Shown here: positions 1 through 8,544 of the stretch, in pieces
Layout of the letters: each line of letters starts with the position of its first letter
Numbering within the stretch: position 1 is the stretch's first letter
NCBI GenBank assembly: GCA_037189845.1
Contig: JBBCIS010000002.1
Span: 177,578 to 241,577, forward strand
Direction of reading: 5' to 3'
Source: JAMLHH01 sp037189845
GTDB lineage: Bacteria; Bacteroidota; Bacteroidia; Chitinophagales; JADIYW01
Length of the DNA stretch: 64,000 nucleotides
Program-made: the position numbers and the translations under genes
Notes under the pieces: generated by a model
What the model was told of the DNA's origin: nothing
Database searches by the model: none
The model's input: only the letters and a program-made list of their open reading frames with translations

Positions 1-369
1 ATTTTCCGGAATCAGGTGACCGCATTGTAGCTTTTCTCCTTTGACACCTGTAAAGATATTTGCAATGAACGTCAGCCAATGATCTGTCCTGGTTTCCTGA
101 GTAGGAATGTCCCAACCCTTCACCAATGGTGTCCAGTTGTTTTTGAGCTGTAAGACATCTGTAAATGTTTCATAGATCTCTACAAGCTGTCGAGGTGTTA
201 ACTGGTTCAGCTGAAGCAATAAATTCTCTTCCACTGTATAACCCAGCTTCACAAGATTTGCTACCAGGTTGGCAGTCGTTTCTTTCAACATCAAAGCTTT
301 CTTATTTTTCGTTTCTCTGATGTAAACCGCATTGTAGCGGATTCCGATTTTCAATAATTCTTTTTTCAT
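1..369 (-). CDS. Partial hypothetical protein, C-terminus cut by window edge
   Basis: An open frame runs leftward from an ATG at 367-369 and is still open at base 1, giving the first 123 residues. It begins MKKELLKIGIRYNAVYIRET. The rest is mixed helical and polar, with no signal peptide, membrane segment or catalytic motif I can recognise. Continuous coding over 369 bases, a clean Met start and a Bacteroidota-like lysine- and leucine-rich composition support a real gene. I do not recognise the family. Confidence 0.6.
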   Translation of the reverse strand, partial: MKKELLKIGIRYNAVYIRETKNKKALMLKETTANLVANLVKLGYTVEENLLLQLNQLTPRQLVEIYETFTDVLQLKNNWTPLVKGWDIPTQETRTDHWLTFIANIFTGVKGEKLQCGHLIPEN

Positions 370-531
370 CTTTTTAAAATTCAAAAGGTAATCTTGCTGC
401 TCAAATGGGGTAAGTAGTAAGCAGCAATTGACCTTCGGGTAATTAATCTGGTAATTGTACAGCTGGACTCGACCCCATCAGTCTTTCGACTGTTCCCGGA
501 TGTGTAGTAAGCTGCACTTAACCATTTTTTG

Positions 532-652
532 GGGGACAGGTGGGATTCGAACCCACGACCCAGGCAACCTCAATGCAGAAGTAAATTTGATTTGACCATA
601 ATACAGATAATCATCAAACTAACTTGCTCTACCAGGCTGAGCTACTGTCCCC
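532..652 (-). tRNA. tRNA-like gene with expanded anticodon arm, isotype unassigned
   Basis: On the minus strand, GGGGACAG (652-645) pairs with CTGTCCCC (539-532), an 8-bp acceptor stem. Next come TA, a normal D arm (GCTC at 642-639 with GAGC at 629-626, D loop AGCCTGGTA) and a perfect T arm (GTGGG, loop TTCGAAT, CCCAC; 556-540). In place of a 17-nt anticodon arm there are about 69 nt. Of these, 613-625 pairs with 579-591 in 12 of 13 positions around a 21-nt loop, followed by a 22-nt stretch before the T arm. I find no credible 7-nt anticodon loop, so no amino acid is assigned, and no CCA is encoded. It could be a tRNA with a short insertion, a tRNA pseudogene or a structured tRNA-like RNA. 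Confidence 0.6.
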
Positions 653-886
653 GTTTTTTACCGATAATCTTGTAAGAAATTCAATTTTCAGTTGAGTGAA
701 GTATCTTACAATTGACCGGTGGTTTATCATGTGAAAGAACGTTGTCGCGATTGACATTACAAAGATGTCCCGCATTAGATGCAGAGGAATTGCGCAGTCA
801 TAAATTTCCTGAAAACTATTTTTAATCAACTGACAATCAGTAACATAATTTCAATTTATTTAAAACAGGCTTATACATAAGCGTAA

Positions 887-909
887 TCTGCGCAAATAGA
901 TTGCGCAGA
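887..909. promoter_or_regulatory. Perfect inverted repeat upstream of WYL regulator, likely operator
   Basis: TCTGCGCAA (887-895) and TTGCGCAGA (901-909) form a perfect 9-bp inverted repeat with a 5-bp spacer. It lies 50 bp before the regulator start at 960. Its position and symmetry suggest a self-regulatory operator; this is inference. The rest of the 653-959 gap shows no gene. Confidence 0.45.
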
Positions 910-959
910 AACTTTGCGTAGATGCATAACAAAGACTACATTTATTCAAAAATCTCCGG

Positions 960-2024
960 ATGGCTATCAATAAGCTCGCACTGATCAGGTATAAAACCAT
1001 AGACAAATGCTTACAGAATAAATACCGAAAATGGACACTGGAGGACCTGATAGATAAAGTATCTGATGCGCTCTATGAATATGAGGGTATCACCTCCGGC
1101 GTCAGCAAAAGAACTATACAGGCGGATATACAGCTGATGCGCAGTGACAAACTCGGATATAACGCTCCTATTATTGTAAAAGATAGAAAGCACTATATCT
1201 ATGAAACGCCCGGCTACAGTATCAATCATACCAAAATAACGGACCATGATATTGAAAAGATGACGGAAATTGTCAGCGTGCTCAGACAGATGAACGGCTT
1301 CGATTATTTCGATGATATGAATGATATTATCGCCAGGCTGGAAAACAACTTATATAAATCGACTCACCGGCAGGATAACTGTATCCAGCTGGAAGGCAAC
1401 AGTCTGCTCAAAGGCATAGATCATATTCTGCCACTTTATCAGGCTATCCGGAAGAAAACAGCTTTATTGATTACTTATCAGTCTTTTAAAGCACGGGATG
1501 CGCAATCCGGTGTCTATTCTCCTTATCTGCTCAAAGAATACCGCAACAGATGGTTTCTGATCGCTATGCCCAAGAAAGGAAGCACACTGGTCATTTTAGC
1601 CCTTGACCGCATTGTGGAATTTATGGAGATGACTCCTAAAGACTTCAAACCTCATGAGGGTGTAGATTGGGAAAGATATTACTCGGATACTATCGGTGTC
1701 ACTAAAACTCAAAAGGACAGGGCGCAGAAAGTTATTCTTTGGGTCAACAAGAAAAATGCCCCTTATGTCATCACAAAACCCATTCATCATTCCCAACAGG
1801 TTTTAAAAGAAGATGAAACAGGTATTATCATCCGGATTGATGTGGTGTTGAATTTTGAGCTGGAAAGAGAAATTCTCGGATTCGGAGAATGTATGAAGAT
1901 CATAGCACCAAGAGTATTACAGTATAATATCCAAAGACGAATCTCTAAGATGAACGAGCTTTATCTGTCAGAAAATAAAAACAGCACCGAAAGGAAATCC
2001 GGCGCTGCATCAAACATCTTTTAA
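960..2024 (+). CDS. WYL-domain transcriptional regulator
   Basis: This 354-residue protein has an N-terminal helix-turn-helix region (residues about 1-70) and a central to C-terminal WYL-type effector domain (about 150-330, around LLITYQSFKAR, YSPYLLKEYRNRWFLIA and ILALDRI). The length and domain order match the YafY/WYL regulator family, which binds DNA and senses small ligands or nucleic acids. It stands alone, divergent from the tRNA-like gene, with a perfect palindrome about 50 bp upstream that may be its own operator. The target genes cannot be told from the sequence. Confidence 0.85.
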   Translation: MAINKLALIRYKTIDKCLQNKYRKWTLEDLIDKVSDALYEYEGITSGVSKRTIQADIQLMRSDKLGYNAPIIVKDRKHYIYETPGYSINHTKITDHDIEKMTEIVSVLRQMNGFDYFDDMNDIIARLENNLYKSTHRQDNCIQLEGNSLLKGIDHILPLYQAIRKKTALLITYQSFKARDAQSGVYSPYLLKEYRNRWFLIAMPKKGSTLVILALDRIVEFMEMTPKDFKPHEGVDWERYYSDTIGVTKTQKDRAQKVILWVNKKNAPYVITKPIHHSQQVLKEDETGIIIRIDVVLNFELEREILGFGECMKIIAPRVLQYNIQRRISKMNELYLSENKNSTERKSGAASNIF

Positions 2025-2332
2025 AAAGGAACTAAAACTGGTCTATATTTTATCCGTTTTGATATGCAAAGAAATGTCCGGCAATCCGGCATGTTGATTC
2101 TTCTCTTTGATTTTGTTTTTAGTAATATCGCAGAATTGAATAAAAGGTCATCAATACAATTTTAAATCTTCAGGATAACCAGCTTTTTATTATCTATACA
2201 GGGCGCAAATCAGTACAATTATTTGCAGAACTATTATTATAGCCATATCATTTAATGATCATTAACCACAGTAATTTGAATAACTCGGAAATATTTCAGT
2301 ATTTTGCGCACTTCGAAAACAGAAAAAGTTAA

Positions 2333-3700
2333 ATGGATATATTCATACAAGTTTCTCAATTTTTACTGAGCCTTACATTGCTCGTTTTTTTACATGAATT
2401 GGGACATTTTATACCTGCCAAATTATTCAAAGTAAGGGTTTCAAAGTTTTATGTATTCTTTGACTTCCTTTTCCCTTTGCCTAAAGTTTTAAATTTTTCA
2501 CTTTTAAAGAAGAAGGTCGGAGATACTGAATACGGTATCGGATGGTTTCCGTTGGGAGGTTATGTGCAAATCGACGGCATGGTAGACGAAAGCATGGATA
2601 CGGAGAAGCTAAATGCACCTCCGCAACCGTGGGAGTTCAGAGCCAAACCGGCATGGCAGAGACTGATCATCATGATAGGTGGTGTTACTGTCAATCTTGT
2701 ATTGGCAATGATGATTTATTCAGGAATGTTGATGGCATGGGGCAAGCAATACCTACCCATGAAAAATGCGACAAATGGGGTCATGATAGCGGATACTCTG
2801 GGTTATGAATTAGGTATTCAGGACGGGGATAAAATATTATCAGTAAATCAGCAACCGATAGAAGATTTTAATGCTTTTACCAGAATAATTCTGATAGAGG
2901 ATGCTAAAACGATAGAGATCAACCGTGCAGGTACAGATACGACACTGAATGTGCCGGAAAAATTTGTATCCAAAATAATTTCAGAGAGATCCAGAAGCAA
3001 ATCACTTCAATTAATTTCTCCAAGATTTCCGGTAGAAGTCATGCAGCTGATTTCTGGCTCAAATGCTGAAAAAGCCGGATTGAAAGAAGGTGACCGTATT
3101 GTCGGAGTAAATGAATCGTCTACTATTTTCTTTGATGAGCTGACAAAAACACTGGCAGAAAACAAAGGAAAGGAAGTGCAGCTACAGGTAGTAAGAAACG
3201 GCGAAAATAAAACCATTCCTGTAAATGTAGATACAGACGGCAAAATAGGCTTCGCTCCTAACACTTCTATTGACAAGTATTATGAAGTCACTACTATTCA
3301 TTATAATTTCTTCAGTGCAATTCCGGCAGGGATAGAGTTAGCATTCAATACGCTGGATGGTTACGTTAAACAATTGAAGCTACTATTTACCGGTAAAGCT
3401 AAAGTAAGTGAATCATTAGGCGGGTTTGCAACGATGGCAAAGGTTTTCGGGACAGAATGGGATTGGTATTCTTTCTGGAATATGACAGCGTTGATTTCCA
3501 TCATTTTAGCCTTCATGAATATCTTGCCGATACCGGCTCTGGATGGTGGTCATGTCATGTTCCTGATCTATGAAATGATATTCAGAAAACCTCCGCCATT
3601 AAAGTTCATGGAATATGCACAGATGGTTGGCATGGCTATTTTGCTTGGCCTCATGCTGTATGCCAATGGCCTTGATGTTTTCAGAGGATTTTTTAAATAA
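2333..3700 (+). CDS. rseP: RseP-family site-2 intramembrane zinc metalloprotease
   Basis: This 455-residue membrane protein has the zinc-binding HELGH at residues 21-25 in the first membrane helix and the LDG motif at about 403-405 (PIPALDGGH) in the third. Between them lie two PDZ-like regions (around LGYELGIQDGDKILSVNQ and AEKAGLKEGDRIVGVNE). RseP cleaves membrane-bound anti-sigma factors and leftover signal peptides within the inner membrane. Length, order and motifs all fit the family. The 308-bp gap before it holds no gene; a TATTTTGC element at about 2302 is only a weak -7 candidate. Confidence 0.95.
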   Translation: MDIFIQVSQFLLSLTLLVFLHELGHFIPAKLFKVRVSKFYVFFDFLFPLPKVLNFSLLKKKVGDTEYGIGWFPLGGYVQIDGMVDESMDTEKLNAPPQPWEFRAKPAWQRLIIMIGGVTVNLVLAMMIYSGMLMAWGKQYLPMKNATNGVMIADTLGYELGIQDGDKILSVNQQPIEDFNAFTRIILIEDAKTIEINRAGTDTTLNVPEKFVSKIISERSRSKSLQLISPRFPVEVMQLISGSNAEKAGLKEGDRIVGVNESSTIFFDELTKTLAENKGKEVQLQVVRNGENKTIPVNVDTDGKIGFAPNTSIDKYYEVTTIHYNFFSAIPAGIELAFNTLDGYVKQLKLLFTGKAKVSESLGGFATMAKVFGTEWDWYSFWNMTALISIILAFMNILPIPALDGGHVMFLIYEMIFRKPPPLKFMEYAQMVGMAILLGLMLYANGLDVFRGFFK

Positions 3701-3714
3701 AAATTTTAAGACTC

Positions 3715-3744
3715 TTGTGCAGTAAGGATTTCTTTCTATATTTG
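3715..3744 (+). promoter_or_regulatory. Bacteroidota-type promoter of tRNA-Leu
   Basis: TTG at 3715-3717 and TATATTTG at 3737-3744 match the -33 and -7 (TAnnTTTG) boxes of the Bacteroidota primary sigma factor with 19-bp spacing. They lie 34 bp before the tRNA. Confidence 0.6.
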
Positions 3745-3778
3745 CACCACGTTAGCCACAAGCTCACTAAGAGTTGAA

Positions 3779-3861
3779 GCGGAAGTGGCGGAATCGGTAG
3801 ACGCGCACGACTCAAACTCGTGTACTACGGTGTGAGGGTTCGAGTCCCTCCTTCCGCACCA
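3779..3861 (+). tRNA. tRNA-Leu(CAA)
   Basis: A class II tRNA with acceptor GCGGAAG/CTTCCGC, anticodon stem CACGA/TCGTG around loop CTCAAAC (anticodon CAA), a long variable arm, discriminator A and encoded CCA. Its 3' end is the attachment site of the downstream 13.9-kb element, and the tRNA remains intact. Confidence 0.95.
3845..3860 (+). repeat. attL: 16-bp core within tRNA-Leu 3' end
   Basis: TCCCTCCTTCCGCACC is identical to 17772-17787. It covers the 3' T-arm strand and acceptor end of tRNA-Leu, the usual target of tyrosine integrases. Confidence 0.85.
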
Positions 3862-3866
3862 GAAAA

Positions 3867-3897
3867 AGATAAGGAGCTGACATTCAGCTCCTTATCT
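3867..3897. terminator. Hairpin terminator after tRNA-Leu
   Basis: AGATAAGGAGCTGA and its exact reverse complement form a 14-bp stem around a CAT loop. It lies six bases after the tRNA CCA and before the integrase. There is no long T tract, but the position suggests termination of the tRNA transcript. Confidence 0.55.
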
Positions 3898-3910
3898 CAT
3901 TATATAAAAA

Positions 3911-3930
3911 AGTCGTTCAAAAGTCGCTCA
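3911..3930 (+). promoter_or_regulatory. Left arm-type integrase site candidates
   Basis: AGTCGTTCAA (3911-3920) and AGTCGCTCA (3922-3930) are repeated 11 bp apart, just before the integrase start. The same word recurs three times near the right end (17649-17680), as expected for arm-type binding sites of a lambda-like integrase. Confidence 0.45.
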
Positions 3931-3936
3931 CACGAA

Positions 3937-5151
3937 ATGGCAGATAAACCTTACAAATATGCTCAGTTGTATGATGCTGATGGAGATGTCTCCAAGGGTA
4001 AGGAATGGTACTTCTATTACTATCTGCTTAATCCGGCCACCGGAAAATTTAAAAGATATTTTCAGCGATTCAATATCAACAGAATTAAAGGGAATTCTGA
4101 TGCTGATACAAAAAAGAAACGATATGTGTATTCCAGAGAGATCATCGAAATGATCAATCAATGGCTGGATGAAGGGAACTATAAAGATGCAGTTGAAATC
4201 AATTCTGATGAAAAAACTCTAAAATCCGGAATCCTTCTGACCATCAGATTCAAAACAAATAAAAATCTTAAGCACAGGTCCGTTCAAACTTATCAGAATA
4301 TTGCAGACCGATTCATTCTGTTCTTAGAGGAATCTCACAAAAAAGAAATATTACTCAAAGATGTCTCCAGACAACATATCATTAAATTCAGGGATTATAT
4401 CCTGATGAAAGGTGTATCAAATCTAACTGCTAACAAGAACACCGGTATTCTGCAGGCACTTTTTTAGGAACTGGCAGAAAGAGAATATATCAAAGAAAAT
4501 CCCTGCCAGAACATCAAAAACCTGGAAGAAACAGAGGGAAGTAAAAACATACCATTTACTTCTTTTGAAATAAAGATCATTTTTGAAAAATTACCGGAAA
4601 AGCATGAAAGACTCTGGCTTTTCTTTTTGTTTATCTGGTATACATTGATGCGCTCTGAAGAGATCTGCCATATTAAGCCATCAATGATTGACTGGAAGAA
4701 AGGCTATTTGTATTTACCTGCAAAATATTCCAAAACAAAGAAAAACAGGGTGATGTATCTGGCTTCTGAGTTTATTCAGTTTCTGAAAGATATGAAAGTA
4801 CATGAATTAAATGCGGAGGAATACATTTTCAGCAAGAAACACACTTTAGCACCAGGTAGTACACCTATTCTGAGAAACCGTGTCTCTGAAAAATGGAAAG
4901 AAATCATAAAAGATGGATACAGTATCCATAAAGACATGTATGCTGCCAAACATACATCAGCGAAATTATTTATTATGAATGGAGGAAGTAAGGAGTCGTT
5001 ACAGATGCAGATGGGACACTCAACGATTTCTACTACTGAAATTTATCTGAGAAAGACACTTCCGGAAGAATCGCTGACCAGGTATGCTAAAGAGTTCAAA
5101 TCCGGACCTCTTTCACCCAAAAACCCAACTGCCCTTCGTACAGACTCATAA
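3937..5151 (+). pseudogene. Tyrosine recombinase/integrase with in-frame TAG
   Basis: Translation from ATG 3937 gives an N-terminal Arm/SAM-like region and core-binding domain ending LQALF. A TAG stop follows at 4465-4467, and the same frame continues (ELAEREYIKENP...) to 5151 with the whole catalytic domain. That domain has box I Arg in LMRSEEI, the YAAKHT form of box II common in Bacteroidota integrases, then MGHSTISTTEIYL with His and the Tyr nucleophile. Read through, it is about 404 residues, normal for the family. There is no frame change, so a single AAG or AAA to TAG substitution, or read-through of amber, explains it. It would catalyse excision and integration at tRNA-Leu. Confidence 0.85.
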
Positions 5152-5329
5152 CATATCCATTCGCATGCAATTCATTACTCAGCTCTTCCTTTGTAAGTGA
5201 AACACTTGAATTGATGATCTGTAAGAAATCATCTGCTGTCATATGTCCGGTGACTGTTTCTTCGTTTGCTGGCTGATATTTTTCAAATACAAGCGATACT
5301 GCTAAATCTTTGATATCACTTTCTTCCAT
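5096..5329 (-). CDS. Small hypothetical protein
   Basis: A 77-residue acidic protein (MEESDIKDLAVSLVFEKYQP...) is convergent with, and overlaps by 56 bp, the end of the integrase. It may be the last gene of the leftward set that begins with the adenine methylase, 31 bp after the DGQHR gene. No known motif is visible. Confidence 0.5.
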   Translation of the reverse strand: MEESDIKDLAVSLVFEKYQPANEETVTGHMTADDFLQIINSSVSLTKEELSNELHANGYVMSLYEGQLGFWVKEVRI

Positions 5330-5360
5330 ATAAAATATTTAGCTGTAAAATTCTACAAAA

Positions 5361-6554
5361 TTACTTTTCTTTTAAGTCATTAATTGAAATCTCTTTCATT
5401 AATACTTTATAAAATTTTGATTCTCCTCCACTGCCTGGTAAAAAATTCCCGGATGTAAATTCTGAATCTAAAATATTAAATGAGCTAAAATGATTTGTAA
5501 ACTCTTCAATTGATATAATTTTCCCTATTTCTGTTCCAGATAATTCCAAATAAAGAGGTTTTAGATATCTCATAAATGCTTTGAAAGCATTAGACTTTGG
5601 CAGTATATTCCCATTTTTATTTATTTCATTCCAAGCGATAGGCCATGTATTTTCTATACTTTTAAAATAATTGTAAATAATCAAGGCTATTTCGTTGTCC
5701 TTATTTTCTATGTATAAATTTCTAAACGGTAGTTTTTTCAGTTCTTCAAATCCAGCTAATCTTAATTTTCTTCCCTGCAATAATATGGACCTGTCTTCAA
5801 AAGGATCATTTGAAATTAATTTCATTAATGATTCTACAAATACTGCTTGTGTTATTGGTTCAGAATTTTCTCTTCCTTCGGTTTTGACTCCTAACCTTTT
5901 GATACGATGATAAAAAGGACTATTATTGTCAACTGTATCTAAAGCAATAGCTATTTTATGCGCTGTTCTAAAAGGACTTCGAACTTTTGAGAGACCTTCT
6001 AAATCATAAACTAAGCTTTTATTTACTTTAGTTTGTGCAAGATTAATTGTAGCAAAGATGTTTGCTTGCTCATCTATATCAAGACCAATAAATATTACAA
6101 CATTTAGCTCGAAGATTTTAACATCAAGCGTAAAATCGTAATTCCCCTGGCCATTCATAAAAGCTTCAATTCTATGCTGTCCATCCAGAACTTTAGCAAT
6201 TTTGTGTAAGCTTATATTTTCATACTGTTCATTTTCGAACTCTGAATTATATTCTTTTAGTGTAAGAATACAAGTATCAGGATTGTATTCAGCATTTTTA
6301 GGATCAACTGATAAAACAATTCCTGTTGGAAATGAAGCATCGGGTGATTGAATATATTGTTTAATTTTTGCAACTCTAGATTTATCTAATGGCCTTTGAA
6401 TTCCTAAATATTTTTCTACATCTCTATCCTCATTGTTTATTCGTCTTATATCTGAATAAGTAATATCTACTAAATCTATTGCAGATATAGTTCCAATAAA
6501 AAACTCTCCCTGGGGTTGTTTCACTTTCAAAACATTAAGTTTTTTAGTTTCCAT
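5361..6554 (-). CDS. DGQHR-domain protein, DndB-like
   Basis: This 397-residue protein has the signature LDGQHRIEAF (DGQHR at residues 124-128), preceded by the family block QRPLDKSRVAKIKQYI (about 53-68) and followed by the conserved FATINLAQTKVNKSLVYDL region. DGQHR proteins include DndB/DptB, the regulator of phosphorothioate DNA modification, and many uncharacterised island proteins with a ParB-like fold. Its start overlaps the end of the membrane-protein gene by 11 bp, and that gene lies 3 bp after an adenine methylase. The three form one leftward operon. A role in DNA modification or phage defence is inferred from this context. Confidence 0.8.
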   Translation of the reverse strand: METKKLNVLKVKQPQGEFFIGTISAIDLVDITYSDIRRINNEDRDVEKYLGIQRPLDKSRVAKIKQYIQSPDASFPTGIVLSVDPKNAEYNPDTCILTLKEYNSEFENEQYENISLHKIAKVLDGQHRIEAFMNGQGNYDFTLDVKIFELNVVIFIGLDIDEQANIFATINLAQTKVNKSLVYDLEGLSKVRSPFRTAHKIAIALDTVDNNSPFYHRIKRLGVKTEGRENSEPITQAVFVESLMKLISNDPFEDRSILLQGRKLRLAGFEELKKLPFRNLYIENKDNEIALIIYNYFKSIENTWPIAWNEINKNGNILPKSNAFKAFMRYLKPLYLELSGTEIGKIISIEEFTNHFSSFNILDSEFTSGNFLPGSGGESKFYKVLMKEISINDLKEK

Positions 6555-7083
6555 TGATTAATTTTTTTAAGCCTTCATTAAATTTTTCCTGATCTTTCTT
6601 TTTATTATCAAAATACTCAGATGATTTTGTTTGGTGAAATGCTGAGTAAACTCTATATACAACTGTAATTAAAAGAAATACTAGAGCAATATCAACTGAA
6701 TTATTCAAGTTTTTGATCACTAAGGCATCTAGGTCATTTTTTATTATTACAACAAAGATAAGGGCTATCAAATACATCGTAAAAGTGGAAAAAATGAAAA
6801 AATCTTTAAACGGAACTTTATAATCATTACCGATTAATTTTTTCAATAATAAAATTGATGGAGCTAAGAAACTCAAACAGTATGCTAAAATTTCTGTAGG
6901 AGGTAAAACATCTATTAGAACTTTTTCCAAGTCGTTAAATTTTACCCACTGTAATATAATACTTATTATTAATGGAAGAAAAGCAATTAATGAAACTCCA
7001 ATTACTTCGCTGATGCTTTTCCATAAAAGAGCATAGTCAATACTTGTAAAGTAAATTTTTATTTGTTTACAAAATTTCTTCAT
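6544..7083 (-). CDS. Four-helix membrane protein of methylase/DGQHR operon
   Basis: This 179-residue protein has about four hydrophobic segments (around IGVSLIAFLPLIISIILQW, EILAYCLSFLAPSILLL, FFIFSTFTMYLIALIFVVII and IALVFLLITVVYRVY), then a charged C-terminal tail. It sits between the adenine methylase (3-bp gap) and the DGQHR gene (11-bp overlap), so the three are probably translated together. I do not recognise the family. A membrane effector or anchor role is possible but is inference. Confidence 0.7.
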   Translation of the reverse strand: MKKFCKQIKIYFTSIDYALLWKSISEVIGVSLIAFLPLIISIILQWVKFNDLEKVLIDVLPPTEILAYCLSFLAPSILLLKKLIGNDYKVPFKDFFIFSTFTMYLIALIFVVIIKNDLDALVIKNLNNSVDIALVFLLITVVYRVYSAFHQTKSSEYFDNKKKDQEKFNEGLKKLINGN

Positions 7084-7086
7084 ACA

Positions 7087-7887
7087 CTAATAACATTTAA
7101 TAGCTAATTCAGAATAAGTGCCTCGCTTTTCTTTATTTCCGGCAATAACACTCGCTCTGCTTAATGAAAACTGTTCTCCGACCTGGGTATACAATTCTCT
7201 TATTGATTCATGATCTGCATTCAGAACTAAAACTTTTACATTTCTGTTTATTGCTTTAACTACAGCATTTCTTAGTCTGATTTGATCATCCCAAGTAAAT
7301 AATTTTTCATTGTATTTTATAAATCCGTTTAAATTATGCTTTACAGTATATGGCGGATCAATAAATAAAAAATCGTCTTTAACTGCTTTGGAAATTATTT
7401 TTTCGAAATCTAAATTGAATAATTCAGCATTTTTCAAAATCTCAGAGGCTTTAATAAAATTATCAGATTCTAAAATGACTTTACTTTTGGTTCCGATTGG
7501 AACATTGAATTGATTCATTTTATTAACTCTGTACAATCCATTCCAACATGTTCTATTCAGATATAAGAATCTTATTGCAACATCAATTTCATTTGTTGGG
7601 TTGGAGTTTCTAATTGAATAATATAAACTTTCGTTATGCAATTCATTCAACCTTGAAAGTTCATTTTTTACTATCTCCCAATCATTCTTTATTGTTTTAT
7701 ATGTGGTAATCAATTCAGAATTAATATCATTAAGAATGGCTTTAGATGGTTCTAAATTAAAGTAAACGGATCCTCCTCCTAAAAATGGTTCTAAATATTT
7801 TTTATACTCATTTTGACCAGGAAAAAGATGCATATGATTTTTTACAAACCATCGTTTCCCTCCAGCCCATTTAATAAAGGATTCCAT
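7087..7887 (-). CDS. DNA adenine methylase, Dam/DpnM type
   Basis: A 266-residue N6-adenine methyltransferase of the D12 class alpha type. It has the start motif KWAGGKR (6-12), the SAM-binding EPFLGGGSVYFNL (33-45), the family block LYLNRTCWNGLYR (108-120) and catalytic DPPY (177-180). These enzymes usually methylate GATC or a similar short site. No restriction enzyme gene is adjacent. Instead, a membrane protein and a DGQHR protein follow in the same operon, so methylation may protect the host from, or report to, those partners. The length is complete. Confidence 0.92.
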   Translation of the reverse strand: MESFIKWAGGKRWFVKNHMHLFPGQNEYKKYLEPFLGGGSVYFNLEPSKAILNDINSELITTYKTIKNDWEIVKNELSRLNELHNESLYYSIRNSNPTNEIDVAIRFLYLNRTCWNGLYRVNKMNQFNVPIGTKSKVILESDNFIKASEILKNAELFNLDFEKIISKAVKDDFLFIDPPYTVKHNLNGFIKYNEKLFTWDDQIRLRNAVVKAINRNVKVLVLNADHESIRELYTQVGEQFSLSRASVIAGNKEKRGTYSELAIKCY

Positions 7888-8054
7888 TTATTTAGTATAG
7901 TATTTATTAAATTTTGCAGACAGCTTAGTATAAGTGATAAAACTAATATATTTATTTCTCATATCCTACTATGTTTTTAGGTGACGCTTTTCTTTTTATA
8001 CCACATAGAGATTAATTTGAACTGTGGTATCATCCAATATATTCGAAAAAGAAA

Positions 8055-8076
8055 CTGGGAGCCAAACGGCTCCCAG
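8055..8076 (-). terminator. Intrinsic terminator in gap after 8097-8477
   Basis: CTGGGAGCC and GGCTCCCAG form a 9-bp stem with loop AAAC. On the minus strand it is followed by TTTCTTTTTC. It lies about 20 bp after the stop of the leftward gene at 8097 and upstream of the methylase operon. The remainder of 7888-8096 shows no gene. Confidence 0.7.
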
Positions 8077-8096
8077 TATTGTTTTATGCAATATAC

Positions 8097-8477
8097 TCAA
8101 GATAGAATTTTCGATATTTTTTCACTGAGCTTATCCATTTCGTTGTACAGGTGCGGATTTTTTCTCCTGTTGTATCTGTCCAGCAGGTGCAGGAAAGAAA
8201 TCACCTAGTTCATGGCGGAGATTGTACGCGGGCTGATGCTATCTCCTTCATCTATCATCTTGTCCAGATAGAACTCGTTATAAATAGCTATTGTATTGGC
8301 CAGCTCCATTGCCTCCCATTTCAGCGAGACCCCAATCAGAGCATCCAGGGTCTCCGGCTCAAAGCCTTTGGTGATATTTTCATAATACATTCCATCAAAC
8401 ACCATAGCTGTAAGTTTTAGGGAGTGATGAAATGTGTGACTCACTGCCATAGCATACAATGGCGGATGTCTGCTCAT
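8097..8477 (-). pseudogene. Hypothetical protein with in-frame TAG
   Basis: From ATG 8477 (or MAVSHTFHHSLKL at about 8450) the frame runs 90 residues to SISPRTISAMN, then TAG at 8205-8207. It continues in frame for 35 more codons (VISFLHLLDRYNRRKNPHLY...) to TGA at 8097. The downstream part is dense in charged and aromatic residues like the first part, so it looks like one about 126-residue protein interrupted by an amber codon. No family is recognised. A terminator hairpin follows at 8055-8076. Confidence 0.5.
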
Positions 8478-8544
8478 TTAATGACGGCGCTGGTCGTTTG
8501 TTCTGTGCATTCATTTTTGAACGGTTAAATGTATGCGGCTACCC

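Noticed and set aside
532..652. Selenocysteine tRNA, because of the 8-bp acceptor stem
   Set aside because: The gene is about 25 nt too long, there is no TCA anticodon loop and no long variable arm in the proper place, and no selenocysteine genes are visible.
3937..8477. Genome-wide or island-wide reassignment of TAG
   Set aside because: Only two internal TAG codons were found, and SRAP and transposase-type genes elsewhere end at TAG or other stops normally. Two substitutions in decaying genes are simpler.
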